45,421 nt of DNA from JBFWVD01 sp050246915 (GTDB taxonomy: Bacteria; Actinomycetota; Acidimicrobiia; Acidimicrobiales; Ilumatobacteraceae): NCBI GenBank assembly GCA_050246915.1, contig JBFWVD010000044.1:1-45421 (forward strand), in the 5' to 3' direction. The position numbers were made by a program, and so were the translations under genes. This document shows, piece after piece, positions 39,207 through 45,421 of the stretch (within the stretch, counting starts at the first letter, position 1; each line of letters begins with the position of its first letter). The notes under the pieces were generated by a model. That model did not search any database and was not told where the DNA came from. It saw only the letters and a program-made list of their open reading frames with translations.

Positions 39207-41315
39207 TCAGGGGCCGGTCGTGGTCGTCGTCGCCGATGTCGTCGTGGTCGCCACAGTGGTCGGGGTGGTGGTCGTCGGCGGCGGAGCGGTGGTGGTCGTG
39301 GGATCGGGAGCCTTGCCTACGTTGAGCACCACGGTCTGACCAGCGGCAAGCGTGTTCTTGTTGTTGCCTTCGGGCGACTGGCTCACGACCTTGCCGGCCT
39401 GGCTGACATCGGCGATGTTCACGAGCGTGACCGTCCGGCGCAGACCGACAGCCTGCAGTGCGGTCGTGGCTTCCGTCTCTGTCAGTCCGACCACGTTCGG
39501 CACCACCACCGGGGCCGGCCCGGACGACACGATGACCTGGATCGTGGAGCCCTTGTCGACGGCGACGTTCACCGCGGGGTCGGTCCGGATGACTGCGCCG
39601 ACCTTCACCGAATCACTCGCTTCGTTGACCACCACCGGTTCGAGGCCGAGCTTGGTCAACTGGGTGGCCGCCGGCACCTGATCGAGGTTGAGGACGTTGG
39701 GGACGATGACCTTGTCCTTGCCCGAGGACACCACCAGCGCCACGCTGGCTCCCGGCGCCACCTTGCCGGCTGGCGGGTTCTGGCTGATCACGGTTCCCGC
39801 CGCGACCGTGTCGGATGCCTGCGGCGTGATGGTCACCTTGAACCCGAGGGACTCGAGCGTCTTTTGCGCGTCGGTGGCGATGGTGCCATCGACCTTGGGC
39901 AAGTCGACTTGCTCCTTGCCCGCCGACACGACGAGCTTCACCTCAGTGCCCGAATCGACCTTCGTGCCCGCAGTCGGGGTCTGGGAGATGACCTTGCCCA
40001 ACTCGATCGTGTCCGACGTGGCCTGCTCCGCGACGGGCTTGAGACCTTGGCTCTGCAGTGCGTTGGTCGCGAACTCGACGGTCTCACCGACCACCGACGC
40101 CACCTCCACCTGACCAGCCGTACCATCGCTGGGGTTGTCGAGGAACTTGTACAGCGCAAAGAAAATTGCGGCGAGCACGACGATGGTGGCGACGACCGCA
40201 GCGACGATGGCCCCGACGCGTCGAGGCGGCTCGTCGTAGGTGACCGGCGGAAGGCCGCCGTGCACCACCGGCGGCTGCACGCGCTGTGCGGGCAGAGCTT
40301 GCGTAGCGTTCGAGTAGGCCGCTTGTCCGCGCTGTTGCGCGACGGTCGTGGGCGGTGCAACCGACGGCACCGCTGCGGTCGCGCCCACACTCGCTGCGCC
40401 CGCAGCGGGAACTGTCGTCGTTGCGTCGAAGGGGAGGTTCCGGGCCGCGTTCACCGGGTCGGAGGTCTCTGGCCGCGACTGCATCTCGCGGAAGCGACGC
40501 AGATCCATGCGCAACTCATCAGCGGACTGATAGCGCTTGACCGGATCCTTCTGCAGGAGGCGATGGATGACCGTCTCGAACTGCGGCGGGATGGCCGAGT
40601 TGAGTTGACTCGGCCGCACCGGCATCTCGTGCACCTGCTTGTAGGCGATGGACACGGGGTTGTCACCGGTGAACGGTGGACGACCGGTGACCATCTCGTA
40701 CATCACGATCCCGAGCGAGTACAGATCGCTGCGCGGATCGGGTTGACCCCCTTGGGCCTGTTCGGGTGAGAAGTAGGTGGCCGTCCCCATGACGGCGCCC
40801 GCTTGGGTGAGGTCCTGCTCGGTGCGGGTGTTCATGGCCCGAGCGATGCCGAAGTCGGCGACCTTCACCACGCCGGAGTCGGACACGAGGATGTTCGCCG
40901 GCTTCACGTCACGGTGCACGACGTTGTTGCGATGGGCGAAACCCAAGGCCGAAGCCACATCAGCGGCGATGTCGGCGGCGCGACCCGCTGGCAACGGTCC
41001 ACCGACGCGCAGTACGTCCGCGAGCGATCGTCCGTCGACGAACTCCATGACGATGAAGTACGTGCCGCCCTGCTGACCCCAGTCGAACACTCCGACCACG
41101 TTGGGATGGGTGAGGTTCGCGGCCGACTGGGCTTCGCGACGGAAGCGCTCGACGAAGTTCGGATCGGACGCGAACTCGGGGAACAACACCTTGATGGCGA
41201 CAGGCCGGTCGAGAAGACGATCGTGTGCCTTGAATACGTCCGCCATGCCACCCCGGCCCACACGGGACTGGATCTCATAGCGATCGTTGAACACAGGGCG
41301 CGTCGGGTCGGACAT
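39207..41315 (-). CDS. pknB: Serine/threonine protein kinase PknB with four PASTA domains
   Basis: The protein has 702 residues. Its kinase domain spans about 13-275, with Gly-rich loop GRGGMADV, Lys42, HRDVKPAN with Asp136, and DFG at 154-156. A Pro/Ala-rich juxtamembrane stretch is followed by one membrane segment (about 365-388). Four PASTA domains follow, each ending in ..VISQ.P..G....G..V.LVVS.G or a variant. The C-terminus is a Thr/Pro-rich tail of about 30 residues (TTTTAPPPTTTTPTTV...). PknB senses muropeptides or lipid II through PASTA domains and phosphorylates cell-wall and division proteins. It is the last gene of the pstP-rodA-pbpA-pknB run; pbpA ends 47 bases upstream. No pknA homologue lies between them. 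Confidence 0.96.
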   Translation of the reverse strand: MSDPTRPVFNDRYEIQSRVGRGGMADVFKAHDRLLDRPVAIKVLFPEFASDPNFVERFRREAQSAANLTHPNVVGVFDWGQQGGTYFIVMEFVDGRSLADVLRVGGPLPAGRAADIAADVASALGFAHRNNVVHRDVKPANILVSDSGVVKVADFGIARAMNTRTEQDLTQAGAVMGTATYFSPEQAQGGQPDPRSDLYSLGIVMYEMVTGRPPFTGDNPVSIAYKQVHEMPVRPSQLNSAIPPQFETVIHRLLQKDPVKRYQSADELRMDLRRFREMQSRPETSDPVNAARNLPFDATTTVPAAGAASVGATAAVPSVAPPTTVAQQRGQAAYSNATQALPAQRVQPPVVHGGLPPVTYDEPPRRVGAIVAAVVATIVVLAAIFFALYKFLDNPSDGTAGQVEVASVVGETVEFATNALQSQGLKPVAEQATSDTIELGKVISQTPTAGTKVDSGTEVKLVVSAGKEQVDLPKVDGTIATDAQKTLESLGFKVTITPQASDTVAAGTVISQNPPAGKVAPGASVALVVSSGKDKVIVPNVLNLDQVPAATQLTKLGLEPVVVNEASDSVKVGAVIRTDPAVNVAVDKGSTIQVIVSSGPAPVVVPNVVGLTETEATTALQAVGLRRTVTLVNIADVSQAGKVVSQSPEGNNKNTLAAGQTVVLNVGKAPDPTTTTAPPPTTTTPTTVATTTTSATTTTTGP

Positions 41316-41362
41316 GTCGATCGGTCAGACTACCGATGCCCAGGCCGCGAGCCGGGTCACGG

Positions 41363-42829
41363 TCATCTCGTCACCGCAAGGGCAGCGGTGAGCACTTGTT
41401 GCGCGATCGGCGCGGCAACCCGTCCACCGGTCACCTCGCTCACGCCAGGTTGGGCTTTCACCAGCACCGCCACCGCCACTCGTGGCGCCTCGGCGGGAGC
41501 AAATCCCACCACCCATGCATGTGAGCTGGGCGGGTCGGTACCGAGCTGAGCGGTGCCCGTCTTGCCGGCCACTGTGACGCCGTCGATGGCCATGCGTGTC
41601 GCCGTGCCTGCACGGACCACTTCCACCATCGCATCGCGCAGCACCAAGGCGCTGGCGGGTGACATCGCCCGCTTCCACACCTGCACCGGTTCCGACGCCA
41701 ACTGCTCACCGTCGGAGTCGCGGATCTCCTTGAGGACGTGCGGGGCCATCATGGTGCCGTTGTTGGCCACGGCCGCGGCCACCAACGCCATGTGCAACGG
41801 CGAGGCCTGCACGTCGTTTTGACCGAACGCACTCTGCGCCAACTTGGGATCGTTGCGATCGAAGTCGGCGACGGACGGGAAGAACGAGGTAGCGACTGGT
41901 CCGGGCAGGTCGAGCGGCATCGGGGAGTTGAACCCGAAGGCCTCCGACGTGGCGACCATCTGGGGTGCCCCGATCTCGAGGCCCATGCGGGCGAACACCG
42001 TGTTGCAACTGACGCGCAGCGCGTCCACCAAGTTGCCGCCACAGGTGGCGCCACCGAAGTTGCCGATGGCCTTCGTGGTGAGTGGCGGCGTGAAGGACTG
42101 CTCCACCGGATACACCGGCGTCGACGCGGTGACCTTTCCCGATTCGAGCCCTGCGGCACCGGTGACGATCTTGAACGTGGAGCCCGGGAAGTAGCGCTCC
42201 TGGAACGCGTTGCCGAGCAGCGGCTTTCCCGTGGCGGTGTTGAGTTGCTCGCGGATCTGCTTCACCGCATTGAAATCGTGCGACGCCAGGAGGTTCGGGT
42301 CGTAGCTCGGCCACGAGTACATCGCCAAGATCGCGCCGGTGCGCGGATCGAGGGCGACCACAGATCCTTCCTGCTCGCCAAGTGCTTGGGCCGCAACGGT
42401 CTGCACGTCGTTGCGGACGGTGAGCGTGACGTCCGCCAGTCGGGTGCGCTCGATGAAGAGATCGATGAAACCCTTCACCTTCTGCTCTGCGGTCTGGCCG
42501 GCCAGTTGATCGTTGTACTGCCGCTCGATACCCGAAGAACCGAACGCGAACGAGAGACTGCCGGTGATGTGAGCGAAGAGCTGACCGGTGGGATAGGTGC
42601 GCAAATAGCGATAGCGATCATCGACCGGCTCGCTCTTGGCCAGCACCACACCGTCGGCCGATTGGATGACGCCGCGACTTTGGGCGAAGTCACGCACGGT
42701 CTGGCGGCTGTTGAGCGGCGATGCGTTGTACTCGTCGCGCTTGGCCACTTGGATCCAATTGAGCATGACGAACAGCGCCAAGTAGAGCACGAGCAGCGCG
42801 ATGCCGAGACGACGGATGCGGGTGTTCAC
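41363..42829 (-). CDS. pbpA: Class B penicillin-binding protein (PbpA)
   Basis: The protein has 488 residues. A short cytoplasmic tail and membrane anchor (about 8-26) precede a dimerisation/pedestal region and the transpeptidase domain. Active-site motifs are SxxK at Ser217-Lys220 (GSTFK), SxN at Ser274-Asn276 (VSCNT) and KTG at 423-425 (AGKTGTAQ). It crosslinks peptidoglycan and is expected to work with the RodA/FtsW glycosyltransferase encoded just upstream, whose stop overlaps this start (ATGA). The order rodA-pbpA-pknB equals that of M. tuberculosis, where PbpA is needed for elongation and division. It lies in the same cluster as the PknB kinase. Confidence 0.95.
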   Translation of the reverse strand: MNTRIRRLGIALLVLYLALFVMLNWIQVAKRDEYNASPLNSRQTVRDFAQSRGVIQSADGVVLAKSEPVDDRYRYLRTYPTGQLFAHITGSLSFAFGSSGIERQYNDQLAGQTAEQKVKGFIDLFIERTRLADVTLTVRNDVQTVAAQALGEQEGSVVALDPRTGAILAMYSWPSYDPNLLASHDFNAVKQIREQLNTATGKPLLGNAFQERYFPGSTFKIVTGAAGLESGKVTASTPVYPVEQSFTPPLTTKAIGNFGGATCGGNLVDALRVSCNTVFARMGLEIGAPQMVATSEAFGFNSPMPLDLPGPVATSFFPSVADFDRNDPKLAQSAFGQNDVQASPLHMALVAAAVANNGTMMAPHVLKEIRDSDGEQLASEPVQVWKRAMSPASALVLRDAMVEVVRAGTATRMAIDGVTVAGKTGTAQLGTDPPSSHAWVVGFAPAEAPRVAVAVLVKAQPGVSEVTGGRVAAPIAQQVLTAALAVTR

Positions 42830-44274
42830 TGCTCGTCATTCCATTCGGCGACGTCGCTGGGCTGAGTGTCAACTGCAATTGCGCTCGGTCGCGCATCGAT
42901 GACCGTGAGATCGCCGGCGACCTCTTCACGATGAGCTGCCTTGCGAGCCGCTTCGCGCTTCACGCGACGGGGAATGCGCGTCGGTGGTTCTGCCACTTCG
43001 CAACGCCGCACCGCGCTGTCGTGGCTGATGCGCATCAAGATGGCGATCAGCACGTAGTTGGCCAGCAAGCTGCTGCCGCCGTAGCTCACGAACGGCAGGG
43101 TGACACCAGTGAGCGGCACCAGGCGCACAACACCGCCGATGATCACGAACGCCTGAACCCCCAAGATGGTGGTGAGGCCGGTGGCGAGCAGTTTGTCGAA
43201 GGTCCGCTCGGTGGCCAGCGCGATGCGCAGGCCAGCGCCGATCATGAGGATGTAGCTGATGAGGACGGCGGTGGCACCGACGAGGCCGAGCTCCTCGCCG
43301 ATCGCAGCAAGGATGAAATCGGTCTGCACTGCCGGTACGCGGGTCGGGTCACCGAGGCCGATGCCGGTTCCGGTCACGCCGCCCCATGCAAATGCGAACG
43401 AGCTCTGCACCAACTGGTAGCCCTTGCCCTGCACGCGGCTCCACGGATCGAGCCACGTGGCCACCCGGGTGCGCACGTGTTGGAACGATTGATATGCGCC
43501 ATACGCGCCGATGCCGAACAGCCCGGCGCCGATGACGAGGAAGCGGCCCTTCTCGGTGGCCACCCACAACATCACGACGAACAGCGTGAAGAACAGCAGT
43601 GACGAGCCGAGGTCCTTTTCGAAGATCATCACCATCAACGACGCACCCCACGCGACCAACACCGGTCCCAAGTCGCGCGGCTCGGGCAGCGAGAGTCGAC
43701 CGATGCGCAATGTGCCGGCAGCGATGACCTCGCGGCGATCGGTGAGGTACGCAGCGAGGAACAGGGCCAGGCAGATCTTGGCCACCTCGCCGGGTTGGAA
43801 GGTGATGGTGCCGACGCGGATCCACAGTCGGGCGTCGTTGGGAGCAAAACCCAGACCCGGGACGATCGGCAACAGCAGCAGCCCGATGCCGGCGAGTGCG
43901 AAGGTCCACTGATAGCGCTGCAGATCACGCACCCTGCGCAGCGCCAGCAGTGTGATGGCGAACGCGGCGACGCCCAGCGCGGTCCAGGTCGCCTGCAGGC
44001 CGGCGAGATCGTCGTTGATGCGAGCGATGAACACGTAGCCGACGCCATTGAGCAACGCCGCAAGTGGCAGCAACACCGAGTCGGCACCGGGCACCATGAC
44101 GCGGGCCACCAGATGCGGCACGAGCAACAACCCGAGCATGATCACCGAGAACGGGATGATGTTGGTCGGTAGCGCCGATGTCTGGCCGAGCTCGCCCAAC
44201 ACGTAGGCGGCGACCGTGACCAACCCGGCCATCACGATGAGGCCGAGCTCGGTGTTACGGCGAGGTGCGGCCAT
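42826..44274 (-). CDS. rodA: SEDS peptidoglycan glycosyltransferase (RodA/FtsW)
   Basis: This 482-residue protein has ten predicted membrane segments and a large extracytoplasmic loop. SEDS signatures include MIFEKDLGSSLLFFTLFVVM, ATWLDPWSRVQGKGYQLVQS, GLGDPTRVPAVQTDFILAAIGEELG and the C-terminal VPLTGVTLPFVSYGGSSLLANY. The Asp of WLDP-type loops and the Glu of EELG are in place. It polymerises lipid II into glycan strands together with PbpA. The C-terminal cytoplasmic tail of about 60 residues is basic and Ala-rich. The start overlaps the pstP stop by one base (TGATG), and its stop overlaps the pbpA start. Confidence 0.95.
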   Translation of the reverse strand: MAAPRRNTELGLIVMAGLVTVAAYVLGELGQTSALPTNIIPFSVIMLGLLLVPHLVARVMVPGADSVLLPLAALLNGVGYVFIARINDDLAGLQATWTALGVAAFAITLLALRRVRDLQRYQWTFALAGIGLLLLPIVPGLGFAPNDARLWIRVGTITFQPGEVAKICLALFLAAYLTDRREVIAAGTLRIGRLSLPEPRDLGPVLVAWGASLMVMIFEKDLGSSLLFFTLFVVMLWVATEKGRFLVIGAGLFGIGAYGAYQSFQHVRTRVATWLDPWSRVQGKGYQLVQSSFAFAWGGVTGTGIGLGDPTRVPAVQTDFILAAIGEELGLVGATAVLISYILMIGAGLRIALATERTFDKLLATGLTTILGVQAFVIIGGVVRLVPLTGVTLPFVSYGGSSLLANYVLIAILMRISHDSAVRRCEVAEPPTRIPRRVKREAARKAAHREEVAGDLTVIDARPSAIAVDTQPSDVAEWNDEQ

Positions 44275-45421
44275 CAGGGAACGGATGCGGCCGTGGTCGG
44301 CGCAGTTGCCGGCGCGACCGTGGTGGGAGTGGCCGCCGGCGCAACGATGGTGGCGCTGGCGGGCACCGTCGTGCCGAGCGGTGTCGCGCCGGGAAGGGTC
44401 GTCGCGGTGACGTCGATGGTGGTCGATGTGCCGGCGATGGTGGTGGGACCCGATGGGCTGTCCTGCTCGACCTTCTCGGCCACCTTGCGAGCCACGTAGG
44501 TGCGAGCCTCTTCGAGCGATCCGAAATGGCGGCCGGACACGATGCGTTCCCGATCGGCTTCGGGGAACTGGATGAGCGTGTACGAGGTCTTCTCCTCGAG
44601 CGTCGGGTCGAACCAGAGCAGCCCGCCGGGTCGACCCTTCTGCACCACGACGTCGTCACCGACCGTGGTGACGGTGTACCCGGATCGGGCGTAGAGAGCG
44701 ATGGCCGAGAACCCCACCGCTGCAGTGATGGCGAGGAGACCGACGAACGCGAACGTGCGCCAGGTGGAGGTGCGCGGGCGCAACGGTCGATCGGGATCGC
44801 CAACGACAACGTGCACCGGTTGCCCCGGTCCGTCGCTGCCGTCATCGCTGGTGAACGCCTGCTCGTCACCGAGCCAGTTGCCGACCGTGGGGTCGACCTC
44901 TCCGACGCTTCCGCTCGCCGCGGCTGTGCCCACAGCCGATGCAACATTGGTTGACGTGAGGTCGCCCGCATCCGTCGCCGCGCCAGCAGGGGGCGCGAAC
45001 GGGACGGGCGCGGGATGATCGCCGTTGGTCAGCCAGCCGCCGAGCTCGGGCTCGAGGTGTGACACCACCAGTGGATCGTCGGCCATCACATCGACGACGA
45101 GCACGGTCACGTTGTCGCGAGCGCCAGAGACGAGGGCCCGTTCGAGGAGCTCGTCGGCACAGGCCTGTGGGTCGGACACGGTGCGCAGGACGCTGGCGAT
45201 CTCTTCGTCGTCGATCTCACCGGTGAGTCCGTCGGAGCACAGCAGATAGCGATCGCCGGCGAATGGGGTGACTTCCCAGGTGTCGACCACGACGTCGGGC
45301 TCGATGCCGAGCACGCGGGTCACGATGTGTCGCCGGGGATGATGACGGGCCTCTTCGTGGGTGATCTCGCCCGCCGCCACCAGATCTTCCACGAACGAGT
45401 GATCACGGGTGATCTGCAGGA
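44274..45421 (-). CDS. pstP: Serine/threonine phosphatase PstP (PP2C family), N-terminus outside the window
   Basis: The frame is open to the right edge, so this is the C-terminal 381 residues or so of a longer protein. The PP2C part contains RDHSFVEDLVAAGEITHEEARHHPRR at the edge, LLCSDGLTGEI (metal-binding Asp) and GARDNVTVLVVDV (the final Asp-Asn motif). After an acidic linker comes one membrane segment (about 45 residues past the edge of the linker; FAFVGLLAITAAVGFSAIALYA). An extracytoplasmic domain of about 80 residues and a Thr/Ala/Pro-rich tail follow. PstP reverses PknB phosphorylation. It lies upstream of rodA in a coupled operon. The internal GTG at 45392 is not a start. Confidence 0.94.
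   Translation of the reverse strand, partial: LQITRDHSFVEDLVAAGEITHEEARHHPRRHIVTRVLGIEPDVVVDTWEVTPFAGDRYLLCSDGLTGEIDDEEIASVLRTVSDPQACADELLERALVSGARDNVTVLVVDVMADDPLVVSHLEPELGGWLTNGDHPAPVPFAPPAGAATDAGDLTSTNVASAVGTAAASGSVGEVDPTVGNWLGDEQAFTSDDGSDGPGQPVHVVVGDPDRPLRPRTSTWRTFAFVGLLAITAAVGFSAIALYARSGYTVTTVGDDVVVQKGRPGGLLWFDPTLEEKTSYTLIQFPEADRERIVSGRHFGSLEEARTYVARKVAEKVEQDSPSGPTTIAGTSTTIDVTATTLPGATPLGTTVPASATIVAPAATPTTVAPATAPTTAASVP

Noticed and set aside
39899..39912. 14-bp perfect palindrome GCAAGTCGACTTGC inside pknB
   Set aside because: It fits the relaxed CAA-N6-TTG form but lacks the AATTG core and encodes ordinary PASTA sequence. Several such loose matches occur, for example at 10071, 17333 and 32052, and are expected by chance, so they were not counted.
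45390..45392. GTG at 45392 as the pstP start
   Set aside because: The frame continues upstream to the window edge with conserved PP2C sequence (RDHSFVEDL), so the gene is truncated by the window and this GTG is internal.

Overview
The window looks like chromosomal DNA of a high-GC actinobacterium, most likely of the Acidimicrobiia (Ilumatobacter-like) type. The base composition, the GTG starts, the many 4-bp ATGA gene overlaps, and a crgA - trpG/pabA - pknB - pbpA - rodA/ftsW - pstP block support this. That block is the envelope and cell-division cluster that sits near dnaA/oriC in mycobacteria and relatives. The lineage guess is inference. There is no prophage, insertion sequence, CRISPR array or rRNA. 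One tRNA-Lys is present. No stretch longer than about 300 bases lacks a gene.

Left part (1-9 kb, mostly minus strand): a partial antibiotic-biosynthesis-monooxygenase-like gene; an MFS transporter, an omega-amidase-type nitrilase and a glutamine/methionine-type aminotransferase in one run; then a tightly coupled five-gene operon of a lipoprotein, two HlyD/MacA-type adaptors with peptidoglycan-binding inserts, a MacB-type permease and its ATPase. From 9 to 14.5 kb (plus strand) there is an SPFH/flotillin-like protein, then an aldo/keto reductase coupled to a pair of acyl-CoA dehydrogenases.

Middle part (14.5-34 kb) holds surface and accessory genes: a secreted SGNH hydrolase with three 'DTR' beta modules, a hemolysin-III/PAQR membrane protein, a lone form-II CoxL-type molybdenum hydroxylase subunit divergent from an unusual tandem GntR-FCD/GntR-FCD regulator, a membrane PH-like protein, tRNA-Lys(UUU), a four-cysteine HiPIP-like small protein, a polysaccharide deacetylase with two nearly identical DTR modules, and a 719-residue type IV pilin-like protein whose C-terminal half is an array of 77-residue repeats. 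These are followed by a thioesterase II, a fused PafBC WYL regulator, a QueF homologue, and a DUF1800/DUF1501 pair, the second ending in six GYW...FG repeats.

Right part (34-45.4 kb): a Thr-rich anchored protein, a HAD hydrolase, a long-chain acyl-CoA ligase, a CxxC small membrane protein, a convergent intergenic region with an inverted pair of DnaA boxes, then crgA, trpG/pabA and the operon pstP-rodA-pbpA-pknB, which runs in from the right edge. Only one Ser/Thr kinase gene (pknB type) lies in this cluster.

Three patterns are not explained by ordinary annotation. (a) Short tandem arrays with a unit close to 14 bp lie at or next to stop codons in five separate places, with unrelated unit sequences. 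(b) A near-palindromic 16-mer of the form KCAA-N6-TTGM with an AATTG core recurs, mostly inside genes. (c) The pilin array alternates two repeat types as A-B-A-B-A.
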